A stretch of 64,000 nt of DNA, taken from Aquimarina spinulae. Its GTDB lineage: Bacteria > Bacteroidota > Bacteroidia > Flavobacteriales > Flavobacteriaceae. Below the pieces are notes generated by a model that made no database searches, was not told the DNA's origin, and saw only the letters and a list, made by a program, of their open reading frames with translations. A program made the position numbers and the translations under genes. The DNA lies in the NCBI RefSeq assembly GCF_943373825.1, contig NZ_CALSBP010000002.1, positions 3,399,501 through 3,463,500 on the forward strand, read 5' to 3'. Below, piece by piece: positions 18,128 through 27,382 of this stretch (position 1 is the stretch's first letter; every line of letters begins with the position of its first letter).

Positions 18128-19471
18128 TTAAGCCCTTAGTTTTTCAATCTGTGTTACTACTTCACTATGGGTAACAGCATTTGTTTCAAAATATTTTATA
18201 AGTTGTTTTTTTTCGTCTTCTGTGGCTTTAAATTGATTTAGGATATTCATCAAATGCATTTTCATATGCCCTTGTTGTATTCCTGTAGTGATTAGTGAAT
18301 TTATGGCTGCAAAATTTTGGGCGAGCCCTGCCACAGCTGTTATTTCCATAAGTTTTTTGGCATTAGGTTTTTCGAGAAGCTGCAATGCTAATTTTACTAA
18401 AGGATGAAGAGAAGTTAAGCCGCCAACAGTACCTAGTGCAAGAGGTAATTTAATAGAGAAAGTTAAAATGTCATTTTGTATTTCGGCATGAGTAAGGCTT
18501 GTATATTTACCATTTCTCGATGCATAAGCGTGTGCTCCTGCTTCTATTGCTCTAAAATCATTTCCTGTTGCTAATACTACTGCATCGATACCATTCATAA
18601 TCCCTTTGTTGTGTGTTACTGCACGGTAGGGTTCAACCTCGGCAATGCGCACTGCTCTTACAAATTTGTTGGCATATTGCAAAGAAGAAAGTGATGGTGT
18701 ACTAGGTAAATCATTAATGTCGCAAGATACAGAAGCTTTTACCAAACACTGTGGGACATAATTAGAGAGAATACTCATAATAATCTCAATATCTTTTTCT
18801 GTATCAGAAAAACTATGGTATTCTTTCGCCTCTGTAATCATTGTTTTCGCAAACTGTTCCAGGCAGGAGTTAATAAAATTTGCTCCCATAGCATCTACAG
18901 TCTCAAAAGTACAATGCAATTGATAGTAGTTATCAATTTCTGTGGTTTTATCTCTAAGCTCTATGTCAATTACTCCACCACCTCGTTTTTCCATATTTTT
19001 AGTCATATGGGACACAGACGCTAATAACTTAGGTTTAATTATAGAAAAAAATTGCTGTAGTTTTTCAGATTTTCCGGCATATGTAAAATGTACCTGTCCA
19101 ACTTTTATAGTTGATAGTACTTCGGCTTTAAAACCACCCCGTGTTTGCCAAAATTTAGCAGCTTTACTTGCTGCGGCAACCACAGAACTTTCTTCGATAG
19201 TCATGGGCAGGGTATAGCGCTTATTATTAATAAGAAAATTTGGCGCTACCGAAAAAGGTAGGTAATAATTAGAGATCGTGTTTTCGGTGAATTCATCATG
19301 AAGCTGTTGAAGCCCGTCATCAGAATTCCAATAGGTAACTAAAGTGTCTACTGCATTTTGATCGTCATTAAAATGGTGTTTTGCTAACCATTTGATTTTA
19401 TCAGCTTTAGAGAGTTTAGAAAACCCAGAAACTACAGGTGCCATTATGTTTGTTATTATTGGTGGCTTCAA
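18128..19471 (-). CDS. hydroxymethylglutaryl-CoA reductase, class II (degradative-type family)
   Basis: A class II HMG-CoA reductase of 447 residues, which in this lineage makes mevalonate from HMG-CoA. Visible are GFSKLSKADKIKWL, the ESSVVAAASKAAKFW catalytic Glu segment, RAVTHNKGIMNGIDAVVLATGNDFRAIEAGAHAYASR (in two conserved blocks), and LGTVGGLTSLHPL. The ATG at 19471 gives a short unusual N-terminus; the ATG at 19444 (MAPVVSGFSK) matches the family better and may be the true start. It precedes the GHMP kinase gene. Confidence 0.92.
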   Translation of the reverse strand: MKPPIITNIMAPVVSGFSKLSKADKIKWLAKHHFNDDQNAVDTLVTYWNSDDGLQQLHDEFTENTISNYYLPFSVAPNFLINNKRYTLPMTIEESSVVAAASKAAKFWQTRGGFKAEVLSTIKVGQVHFTYAGKSEKLQQFFSIIKPKLLASVSHMTKNMEKRGGGVIDIELRDKTTEIDNYYQLHCTFETVDAMGANFINSCLEQFAKTMITEAKEYHSFSDTEKDIEIIMSILSNYVPQCLVKASVSCDINDLPSTPSLSSLQYANKFVRAVRIAEVEPYRAVTHNKGIMNGIDAVVLATGNDFRAIEAGAHAYASRNGKYTSLTHAEIQNDILTFSIKLPLALGTVGGLTSLHPLVKLALQLLEKPNAKKLMEITAVAGLAQNFAAINSLITTGIQQGHMKMHLMNILNQFKATEDEKKQLIKYFETNAVTHSEVVTQIEKLRA

Positions 19472-19827
19472 ATATACTATTCTGTTTTATCATACACATA
19501 GCTAAATGATTTTAGATATATCTAAAACATTATTCTTGATATGTTGATTGAGGTATGAATTGAGAAATAGAATTTTTTTTAAGATTACTGTTTTAGGCAA
19601 TAAACAGGTGTAAATGATTGTTTTATGAGTTTTGAGTTGATTGATAAAAATGTAAATATATGGTTTGTGAATAGTGAAATAAGCTGGCAAAACTTTAGGT
19701 GTTATTGATAATATGCTAAAAAAAACACCTATGATTTTATGATTTTATTGTATTTAACAGCAATTGTTGTATTTTTCACGGATTTTTTAGTATTCTTGGC
19801 GTCAACAATTTTTAAAAATTATATCAT
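19472..19827. other. intergenic region between divergent HMGR and DPP IV genes
   Basis: A 356-bp AT-rich stretch that must hold promoters for both flanking genes. A candidate for DPP IV is described separately at 19767-19798. I see no clear TTG/TAnnTTTG pair for the HMG-CoA reductase side. A 62-codon minus-strand frame inside it has no recognisable content. Confidence 0.5.
19767..19798 (+). promoter_or_regulatory. candidate promoter of the DPP IV/POT operon
   Basis: TTG at 19767-19769, a 21-nt spacer, then TATTCTTG at 19791-19798, one mismatch from TAnnTTTG. The predicted start of transcription is about 20-25 bp before the ATG at 19828. Confidence 0.42.
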
Positions 19828-21999
19828 ATGAAAATTACAAAATTGTTTTTTACAATTACGATTTTTATAGGTCTTGTAGCATCAGCACAAGACAAAGCTT
19901 TTACTCTACAGGAAATCTGGGGAGGGACTTTCAGAACAGAAGGGTTGCAATCATTACATTCTATGAAAAATGGAACTGAATATTCGGTCATAGAAAAGGA
20001 TGCAGCTTCTGAAGCAATTAATATTGAAGTGTATTCATACGAAACTGGTGAGAAAGTAAGAACCTTAATAAGTACTGCTTCTATAGATGATCTATCTACG
20101 TTTCAAGGATATTCTTTTAGTAAAGATGAAAATAGAGTTTTACTTTCGAGTGAGCTAGAACAGATATATCGTCGTTCTTCAAAAGGGATTTATCATATTT
20201 ATGATGTTCCTTCTAAAGGTATTTTTAAAGTTAGCGATAAAAAAATACAATCCCCTATGTTATCACCAGATGGAAATAAGATAGCATACGTTCTGGATAA
20301 TAATATTTATATGCTAAATTTTGTAACCGGTAAGGAGGTACAATTAACCGATGATGGTAAGAAAAATGAAATTATTAACGGGATTACAGATTGGGTGTAT
20401 GAAGAAGAATTTTCTTTTGTTAGAGCCTTTGATTGGAGTGCCGATAGTAACAAGATTGCTTTTTTACGATTTGATGAAAGAGAAGTGCCTGAGTTTTCTA
20501 TGGATGTTTATGGTAAAGATTTATATCAAAAACAAGAAGTTTTTAAATACCCTAAAGCAGGAGAGAAGAATGCAAAAGTCTCCTTGTTTGTAGCAGATAT
20601 TAGTGCAATGGCATTAGATCAAATTAAACTAGGCGATTATAAAGATTTTTATATCCCTAGAATAGAATGGACAGCAAATCCAGATATTTTGAGTGTACAG
20701 GTAATGAACAGACATCAAAATAATCTGGATTTAATTTTTGTAGATGCTAAGACCAAAGCTGCAAAAGTTGTACTTAATGAAAAAGATGATGCTTATATAG
20801 ATATTACAGATAATCTTACATTCTTAGACGATAATAGCTTTATATGGACTAGCGAAAAAGATGGGTATAATCATATATATCATCATGCAGCAACTGGTGA
20901 ATTGGTAAATCAGGTTACAAAAGGACCTTGGGAAGTAACTAGTTATTATGGTTATAATAAAAAGAATAAAACTATATACTATCAAAGTGTAGAGAACGGA
21001 AGTATCAATAGAGATATTTATAGTGTTACTTTGGATGGAAAAGATAAAAAGCGATTAAGTCAAAAAGATGGAACTAATGACGCAGACTTTAGTGCAGATT
21101 TTAGTTTATATATTAATTACTTTTCTAATGCGACTACTCCTTATGAATATTCATTAAATGATGGCAAGACAGGAAAAGTTGTTCGTGAAATCAAGAACAA
21201 TAAAGGGCTGTTAGAGAAACTGGCAAAATACGATGTAAGACCAAAGGAGTTTTCTACAATAGAAGTTAATGGAGAACAATTAAATACCTGGATGATCAAG
21301 CCCAAAGATTTTGACCCAAAAAAGAAGTATCCATTGTTTATGTATCAATATTCTGGACCAGGATCTCAATCGGTAAAAAATTCATGGCATAGAGCAAATG
21401 ATTATTGGTATATGATGTTGGCGCAACAGGGATATATTGTTGTTTGTGTTGATGGTAAAGGAACTGGCTTAAAAGGTGCTAAGTTTAAAAAAGCTACTCA
21501 AAATGATCTAGGAAATCTAGAGGTTCAGGATCAGATTGCTGCTGCTAAGTATTTTGGAGGATTAGAATATATTGATGCATCCCGAATTGGGATTTGGGGA
21601 TGGAGTTACGGAGGCTTTATGTCTAGTAATTGTTTATTTAAAGCTCCGGATACCTTTAAAATGGCAATTGCTGTAGCGCCAGTTACAAGTTGGAGATTTT
21701 ATGATACCATTTATACGGAACGATATTTGATGACTCCTCAGGAGAATGCGAAAGGATATGACGATAATTCGCCTATTAATTTTGTGAATGGATTAAAAGG
21801 AAAATTCTTATTAGTACATGGTAGTGCAGATGATAATGTGCATGTTCAAAATACAATGCAATTGGTTGAAGCATTGATTCAGGCAAATAAAGATTTTGAT
21901 TGGGCAATTTATCCCGATAAAAACCATGGAATTTACGGTGGTAATACTAGATTACATTTATTCAATAAGATGACTAACTTCATTAAAAACAACTTATAA
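19828..21999 (+). CDS. dipeptidyl-peptidase IV, S9B family, secreted
   Basis: A 723-residue prolyl dipeptidyl peptidase with a signal peptide (KLFFTITIFIGLVASAQ). An N-terminal eight-bladed beta-propeller contains the WVYEEEF substrate-anchoring Glu pair. The C-terminal alpha/beta hydrolase has Ser593 (GWSYGG), Asp668 (GSADDNV) and His700 (KNHGIYG). It releases N-terminal X-Pro dipeptides in the periplasm. Two POT-family oligopeptide transporter genes follow at 17-bp and 9-bp spacings, making a peptide degradation and uptake operon. Confidence 0.95.
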   Translation: MKITKLFFTITIFIGLVASAQDKAFTLQEIWGGTFRTEGLQSLHSMKNGTEYSVIEKDAASEAINIEVYSYETGEKVRTLISTASIDDLSTFQGYSFSKDENRVLLSSELEQIYRRSSKGIYHIYDVPSKGIFKVSDKKIQSPMLSPDGNKIAYVLDNNIYMLNFVTGKEVQLTDDGKKNEIINGITDWVYEEEFSFVRAFDWSADSNKIAFLRFDEREVPEFSMDVYGKDLYQKQEVFKYPKAGEKNAKVSLFVADISAMALDQIKLGDYKDFYIPRIEWTANPDILSVQVMNRHQNNLDLIFVDAKTKAAKVVLNEKDDAYIDITDNLTFLDDNSFIWTSEKDGYNHIYHHAATGELVNQVTKGPWEVTSYYGYNKKNKTIYYQSVENGSINRDIYSVTLDGKDKKRLSQKDGTNDADFSADFSLYINYFSNATTPYEYSLNDGKTGKVVREIKNNKGLLEKLAKYDVRPKEFSTIEVNGEQLNTWMIKPKDFDPKKKYPLFMYQYSGPGSQSVKNSWHRANDYWYMMLAQQGYIVVCVDGKGTGLKGAKFKKATQNDLGNLEVQDQIAAAKYFGGLEYIDASRIGIWGWSYGGFMSSNCLFKAPDTFKMAIAVAPVTSWRFYDTIYTERYLMTPQENAKGYDDNSPINFVNGLKGKFLLVHGSADDNVHVQNTMQLVEALIQANKDFDWAIYPDKNHGIYGGNTRLHLFNKMTNFIKNNL

Positions 22000-22016
22000 T
22001 TAATTAAACAAACGTA

Positions 22017-23408
22017 ATGGCAAATACAGTTAAAGCAGCTCATCAGAAAGAGCTTTTTGGGCATCCGGTGGGATTATACATTTTATTTTTTACAGAAATG
22101 TGGGAACGTTTTTCATACTATGGTATGAGAGCAATTTTTGTGTTATATCTAACAGCTAAAACCGTGGATGAAAATGCAGGTTTAGGCTGGTCATCTGGAG
22201 AAGCTTTGGCACTGTATGGATGGTATACGATGTTGGTTTATGTAGCATCAATTCCTGGTGGATGGATTGCAGATAAATTTTTGGGGCAAAAAAAATCAGT
22301 CTTAGTAGGAGGGATTTTACTGGTTGCAGGGCATAGTATTTTGGCTGTTGAAGAAATGTGGGCCTGGTATTCTGGTCTTGGATTAATTATAGCAGGAGTA
22401 GGAATGCTAAAACCTAATATTTCAACCATGGTTGGTGGTTTGTATAAACAAGGAGATATACGAAGAGATAAAGGATTTACTATTTTTTATATAGGAATTA
22501 ATGTTGGTGCATTTTTGTCAAGTTTAATCGTAGGATATGTAGGAGAAGTACATGGATGGCATTACGGTTTTGGCCTTGCAGGAATAGGAATGGCATTGGG
22601 ATTATTACAATACTTATTGGGACAAAAATACCTTGCAGACGTAGGTAACTTTTTAGGAGCTTCTGAAAAAGAAGAAGATAAAGAGGCTATGAAAAAACCA
22701 TTAACTAAGATCGAAAAAGATAGAATTGTTGTCTTGTTTATTTCATTTCTTTTAGTGATCGTTTTTTGGGGAGCTTTTGAGCAGGCAGGAGGATTAATGA
22801 ATATCTATGCCAAAGAAAAAACAAATAGAATGTTAATGGGATGGGAAGTTCCAGCTTCATGGTTTCAATCTCTAAATGCCATGTTTATAATTTTCTTAGG
22901 AACCACAATCGCTTGGTACTGGGCGAATAGAAAACTAAAAGGAAAAGTTTCGAGTTCTTTATTTAAGATGATTCTCGGGCTTATTATTATGGGTACAGGA
23001 TTCTTTTTCATGACAGCTGCGTCTATGGAGTTTAACTCTGATGGATCTTCTGCAATGTATTGGTTAGTATTAGCATATTTGTTTCATACTATTGGAGAAC
23101 TATGTATATCGCCTGTGGCATTGTCGTTTATTACAAAATTGGCTCCAGTTAAATATGGAGCATTAATGATGGGGGTATATTTTGCAATGACAGGCTTCGG
23201 AAATAAACTGGCTGGTTTATTAGGAGAATCTGCAGAAAACCTTGGAGAGTTTACCATCTTTACTGGAATAGCCGTTTTTTGTGTGATCTTTGGATTACTC
23301 GTTATGGTTTTTAGAAAAAAATTAGAAGTTCTAACACATGGTGTTGAAGATAAAGAAGGAACTTTACATGAAGAAGCTGAAGGTTTTGAATTAGCAGATA
23401 ACTCATAA
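22017..23408 (+). CDS. POT-family (PTR2/DtpT-like) proton-coupled peptide transporter
   Basis: A 463-residue MFS peptide symporter for di- and tripeptides. It has the POT signature ExxERFSYYG in FFTEMWERFSYYGMRAIFVLY, GMLKPNISTMVGGLY, FTIFYIGINVGAF, and ELCISPVALSFITKLAP in the C-terminal half. It lies 17 bp after the DPP IV gene and is followed by a second POT gene. The pair of proteins probably differs in substrate range. Confidence 0.95.
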   Translation: MANTVKAAHQKELFGHPVGLYILFFTEMWERFSYYGMRAIFVLYLTAKTVDENAGLGWSSGEALALYGWYTMLVYVASIPGGWIADKFLGQKKSVLVGGILLVAGHSILAVEEMWAWYSGLGLIIAGVGMLKPNISTMVGGLYKQGDIRRDKGFTIFYIGINVGAFLSSLIVGYVGEVHGWHYGFGLAGIGMALGLLQYLLGQKYLADVGNFLGASEKEEDKEAMKKPLTKIEKDRIVVLFISFLLVIVFWGAFEQAGGLMNIYAKEKTNRMLMGWEVPASWFQSLNAMFIIFLGTTIAWYWANRKLKGKVSSSLFKMILGLIIMGTGFFFMTAASMEFNSDGSSAMYWLVLAYLFHTIGELCISPVALSFITKLAPVKYGALMMGVYFAMTGFGNKLAGLLGESAENLGEFTIFTGIAVFCVIFGLLVMVFRKKLEVLTHGVEDKEGTLHEEAEGFELADNS

Positions 23409-23417
23409 AATAATATT

Positions 23418-24968
23418 ATGACGGTTCAAGACGATTCAAATGACTTTAGTCTATTAGGTCATAAACCCGCATTATATGTATTATTCTTCACAGAAATGTG
23501 GGAACGCTTTTCGTACTACGGAATGCGCGCAATTTTTGTGTTATTTTTAACCTCTACTTTTGCAGATGGAGGTTGGGAATGGTCTAATGAAAGAGCACTG
23601 GCTCTTTTAGGAACATACACTTCTTTAGTCTACGTAACTCCTGTTATAGGAGGGTGGATTGCTGATAAATTTACAGGATATCAAAAAGCAGTTGCGCTAG
23701 GTGCTCTGGTAATGACGCTGGGGCATGCTGCAATGGCATTAGAAACAGAGACTACACTGTATATAGGTGTAGGGCTTTTGATCATAGGTAGTGGCTTATT
23801 TAAGCCCAATATTACATCTATGGTTAGTGGCCTCTATGATAAGTTTCCCGAAAGGAAAGATGGGGCGTTTACCATTTTCTACATGGGTGTAAACTCTGGT
23901 GGATTTATTGGTGTTTTACTTTGTGGTTTCTTAGGTGAGAATTTGAGCTGGGCCTGGGGATTTGGTTTAGCGGGTATTTTTATGATGCTCGGGATGTTAC
24001 AATTCTGGTTTGGTAGAAGTATTTTTGAGAATGTAGGAGTAGAGCCATCCAAAAAAATAGATTTATCAGATGCTATTGAAAACATGCCAGATGAAGTTGA
24101 AGAAAAAGTGCCTGCTCATGTACAAAGAGATCGCTACATTGTTGTAGGGGTCTTAGCATTTTTTGTAGTATTCTTCTGGGCATCTTTTGAACAAGCCAGT
24201 GGATCTATGACTATTTTTGCAAATAACTTTACGCAACGTGTATTAAGTGGAAGTTCTGCATCAATATTTAAAATAGTAGATACATTAATAACGATTGTGC
24301 CTTTAGGAGTTATCACCTGGGTTTTATTTAAACTGTTTGCCCAAACGTTTAAAAAAATATCATTATCCAATATTGTTTTGGGAGTAAGTTTTTTAAGTGT
24401 ATGGGCAATTGCATTGTGGAAACTTTCTGTAATTCTTCCACAGGAAACAACTGAAATTCCTGCATCCTGGTTTTTAATTTTGAACTCATTATTTATTATT
24501 ACTCTTGCACCTTTATTTTCTAAAGTATGGGAAAGTAAGTATAATCCTTCTGCCACTGTGAAGTTTGGATTAGGAATGATATTATTAGGTATAGGATTCG
24601 GAATGCTCGCATGGGGTTCTGCATCGATTCCTCAGGGAGCAAAGACGGCATCTGTTAGTTTGATATGGTTAGTTGTGGCTTATTTATTGCATACTATGGG
24701 AGAATTATGTTTATCTCCAGTTGGGTTATCCTATGTTTCAAAATTAGTACCAGCAAAAAAAATAGGATTAATGTTTGGTCTATGGTATCTGGCTATTGCT
24801 ATTGGTAACAAATTAGCTGGTTTTGTAGGAGGTTATATTGATGTGATTGTCAATAAATATTCAATGTCAGCTTTCTTTTTGATCTTTACTATAGTTCCTA
24901 TAGCTGTTGGAGTAATATTAATTTTAATTACTTCAAAAATGAAGAAAATGATGCATGGAGTGCATTAG
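23418..24968 (+). CDS. POT-family proton-coupled peptide transporter, second copy
   Basis: A 516-residue paralogue of the preceding gene, with FFTEMWERFSYYGMRAIFVLF, LFKPNITSMVSGLYDKFPER, FTIFYMGVNSGGFIG and ELCLSPVGLSYVSKLVP. It is about 50 residues longer than the first copy because of additional hydrophobic segments in the middle (residues about 285-400). The spacing of 9 bp implies co-transcription. The two copies are well diverged outside the signature blocks, so the duplication is old. Confidence 0.95.
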   Translation: MTVQDDSNDFSLLGHKPALYVLFFTEMWERFSYYGMRAIFVLFLTSTFADGGWEWSNERALALLGTYTSLVYVTPVIGGWIADKFTGYQKAVALGALVMTLGHAAMALETETTLYIGVGLLIIGSGLFKPNITSMVSGLYDKFPERKDGAFTIFYMGVNSGGFIGVLLCGFLGENLSWAWGFGLAGIFMMLGMLQFWFGRSIFENVGVEPSKKIDLSDAIENMPDEVEEKVPAHVQRDRYIVVGVLAFFVVFFWASFEQASGSMTIFANNFTQRVLSGSSASIFKIVDTLITIVPLGVITWVLFKLFAQTFKKISLSNIVLGVSFLSVWAIALWKLSVILPQETTEIPASWFLILNSLFIITLAPLFSKVWESKYNPSATVKFGLGMILLGIGFGMLAWGSASIPQGAKTASVSLIWLVVAYLLHTMGELCLSPVGLSYVSKLVPAKKIGLMFGLWYLAIAIGNKLAGFVGGYIDVIVNKYSMSAFFLIFTIVPIAVGVILILITSKMKKMMHGVH

Positions 24969-25068
24969 TGTGCAATAAAATATATAACTTTACTTGCTTC
25001 CCAAAGGCAAATGAATTTTTAATAAGGAATGATTTTTGTTTCCGACTAGTTATAAAAATTTTGGATTT

Positions 25069-25608
25069 ATGAAAAACCTACTTTTTATTTTTGGATTTCT
25101 GCTAAGCTTTTACACTCAAGCACAAGAAATCAAATGGATGTCTATGAATGATGCTTTAGAGGCTCAGAAAAAAGAACCTAAAAAGATCTTTATGGATGTA
25201 TATACAGATTGGTGTGGGCCTTGTAAGCTTTTGGACAAAAAAACATTTCATAATAAGGATGTAGTTTCTTATGTAAATAAGAACTACTATGCAGTAAAGT
25301 TTAATGCAGAAGGAACAGAAGAAATAAAATACAATGATTTTACCTATACCAATCCAAATTATAATCCGGATAGGAAAGGAAGAAACAGTCAACATTTTTT
25401 TGCAAACGCACTCAAAATAACTGGATATCCTAGTATGGTATTTTTTGATGAAAAAGGAAACCTTATTGCTCCTGTGGTGGGTTATAAAACTCCACAACAG
25501 TTAGAGATATATCTTAAGATGATCCATAATAATGATTATAAAAGGTTAACCAGTACAGATGCATGGCAGAAATATGAGCGATCTTTTGTAAGTACTTTCG
25601 AGAATTAA
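25069..25608 (+). CDS. secreted thioredoxin-family protein
   Basis: A 179-residue protein with a signal peptide (NLLFIFGFLLSFYTQAQ) and a thioredoxin fold carrying the redox motif WCGPC in DVYTDWCGPCKLLDKKTF. A cis-Pro segment (ITGYPSMVFFDEKG) follows about 75 residues later. It probably reduces or isomerises disulfides in the periplasm. The ATG at 25069 is preferred over an upstream TTG because the signal peptide begins there. The gene follows the peptide transporters by 100 bp and ends at a strong terminator. Confidence 0.9.
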   Translation: MKNLLFIFGFLLSFYTQAQEIKWMSMNDALEAQKKEPKKIFMDVYTDWCGPCKLLDKKTFHNKDVVSYVNKNYYAVKFNAEGTEEIKYNDFTYTNPNYNPDRKGRNSQHFFANALKITGYPSMVFFDEKGNLIAPVVGYKTPQQLEIYLKMIHNNDYKRLTSTDAWQKYERSFVSTFEN

Positions 25609-25627
25609 TACAGATTACTATATTTTT

Positions 25628-25669
25628 AAAAGTCTCCATTTTGATCATACGATCAAAATGGAGACTTTT
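25628..25669. terminator. intrinsic terminator after the thioredoxin gene
   Basis: A perfect 19-bp stem (25628-25646 with 25651-25669) and an ATAC tetraloop, starting 19 bp after the stop codon and running into a T tract. This is the strongest hairpin I see in the window. Confidence 0.92.
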
Positions 25670-25670
25670 T

Positions 25671-26097
25671 TATGAATACAATTAGCTACAAAAAACATCT
25701 TTATTTATAGATTTGTGTATTTTATCTTGTTTTTCTGTCTTTTTATCGTAAATTGGCCATAATAACATTCAAATAGGATGTTTTTTTGTTTTTACGAAAG
25801 ATTTTCTTTCAAATTCAAAAATTGAGAATGATTTCGATATTAAGCTTGTGTATAACCAGCTTTTGTATTCATAGAATTAAGTCAATTCAAAATGCATTAG
25901 TCTTGATCCTAAATAAGGATAATACAATTAATTGAAGATCCATTCGTTAGTTAATAATAAACCTAAAATAATACCCAAATCTGATTCACGAAATGAAAAT
26001 AAAACTAATCTAGCTTAATTCAATTTTAATACCTACTCTATAAATTGTAATTGCTTTTTTGATTTTATTTATACTTTTTTGAATTGTAAACCTACTT
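25671..26097. other. 427-bp intergenic region, no gene seen
   Basis: AT-rich sequence between the terminator of the DPP IV operon and a serine hydrolase gene. I found no credible open frame, RNA structure or repeat. It presumably contains the hydrolase promoter, but no clean TTG/TAnnTTTG pair stands out; TACTTTTTTG near 26070 is only a distant match. Confidence 0.5.
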
Positions 26098-27369
26098 ATG
26101 AAAAGAATACTAGTCATAGCTGTCCCGTCTATGTTGTTTATTGCGTTACTTTTTTCTTTTGTTTCAGCAGAACAACCAGAATTACCTCGAGAATCTCAAG
26201 CTATTCAAATATCCCAACCAGCAGAAATTTATTTTCCGAATTCAGATAAAGAACGATTGGCAGATTCTATCCAGGCGTATTTTAACAAGGCAATAGATCA
26301 ACATCAAATTGTAGGAGCGGCTGTTGCCATTGTAAAATGTGATTCTATTATTTATGTAGATGGTTATGGTAAAAGGAATATCGCTTTAAAAGACAAGATT
26401 AATGAAGAAACCATCTTTAGAATTGGCTCGGTTTCTAAAGGTTTTGCAGGTATTCTTACCGGGATTCATGTAGAAGAAGGCTTAATAAATTGGGAAGATA
26501 AAATTGTAGATTATGTTCCAGAATTTCAATTGGCTAGTAAAGAACAAACAAAGAAAGTAACTTTATCCCATGTGTTGTCTCATACTGCAGGTTTACCATA
26601 CCATAGCTTTACCAATCTTGTAGAAGATGGATTATCTATAACAAGAATTGCAAGCAAATTTAAAGAGGTACGTACTATCGAACAACCGGGTAATATATAT
26701 AGCTATCAAAATGCTGTTTTTGCCTTAAGTGGTAAGGTAATAGAGCAAGTTACTGGTCAGTCGTTAAGAGAAGTTATTCAAAATAGAATTTTTGAACCTC
26801 TGCAAATGACTACTGCTTCGGCAAGTTATGAAGCTCTTAAGGAGTCTGATAATGTGGCACAACCACATCAGCGTATTCGGCATGGGTGGCGTTCTAAACG
26901 CATTAATAAAAAGTATTATAACAATGCCATAGCTGCAGGAGGGATTAATGCAAGTATAACAGATATGGGCAAGTGGATGAAATTTTTGCTTGGGAATAAT
27001 CCAGAAGTAATGATGCCTAATACAATGCGTACTGTGTTTAGCCCAAAAATACAAGTAGGAGGAAGAAGACAGTATTATCAAAAGTGGCCAGGGTATTCAA
27101 AGTCTTCCTATGGTATGGGGTGGCGTGTACATTCTTTTGTAGATGCTGATACTAAAGAACCAAGTACTATTGTACATCATGGAGGAAGTGTTAATAACTA
27201 TAGAAGTGAAATAGCAATTTACCCTAACGAAGATTTAGGAATCTGTGTGCTCTTTAATAGTCAAAATAAATTGGCCAAAGATTGTATACCGACAATCTAT
27301 AAAATGATACAGGAGATAATGACTACTCAGAACGATCAATTACTAAAAGAATCTTTAGTATTGCTATAA
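26098..27369 (+). CDS. serine hydrolase, class C beta-lactamase/DD-peptidase fold
   Basis: A 423-residue exported protein with an N-terminal signal or anchor (ILVIAVPSMLFIALLFSFVSA). The beta-lactamase fold carries the SxxK nucleophile motif SVSK (Ser111, Lys114), YxN as YQN (Tyr203) and the third motif as HHGG in TIVHHGGSVNNY. Many such proteins are D-amino-peptidases, esterases or cell-wall enzymes; true beta-lactamase activity cannot be inferred. It is monocistronic and convergent with comEC. Confidence 0.88.
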   Translation: MKRILVIAVPSMLFIALLFSFVSAEQPELPRESQAIQISQPAEIYFPNSDKERLADSIQAYFNKAIDQHQIVGAAVAIVKCDSIIYVDGYGKRNIALKDKINEETIFRIGSVSKGFAGILTGIHVEEGLINWEDKIVDYVPEFQLASKEQTKKVTLSHVLSHTAGLPYHSFTNLVEDGLSITRIASKFKEVRTIEQPGNIYSYQNAVFALSGKVIEQVTGQSLREVIQNRIFEPLQMTTASASYEALKESDNVAQPHQRIRHGWRSKRINKKYYNNAIAAGGINASITDMGKWMKFLLGNNPEVMMPNTMRTVFSPKIQVGGRRQYYQKWPGYSKSSYGMGWRVHSFVDADTKEPSTIVHHGGSVNNYRSEIAIYPNEDLGICVLFNSQNKLAKDCIPTIYKMIQEIMTTQNDQLLKESLVLL

Positions 27370-27382
27370 AGTTTTTAAAAGT

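Noticed and set aside
19502..19690. A 62-codon minus-strand frame between HMGR and DPP IV
   Set aside because: It has no conserved features, is made of Ile/Lys/Leu-rich AT sequence, and lies where promoters for both flanking genes are expected.
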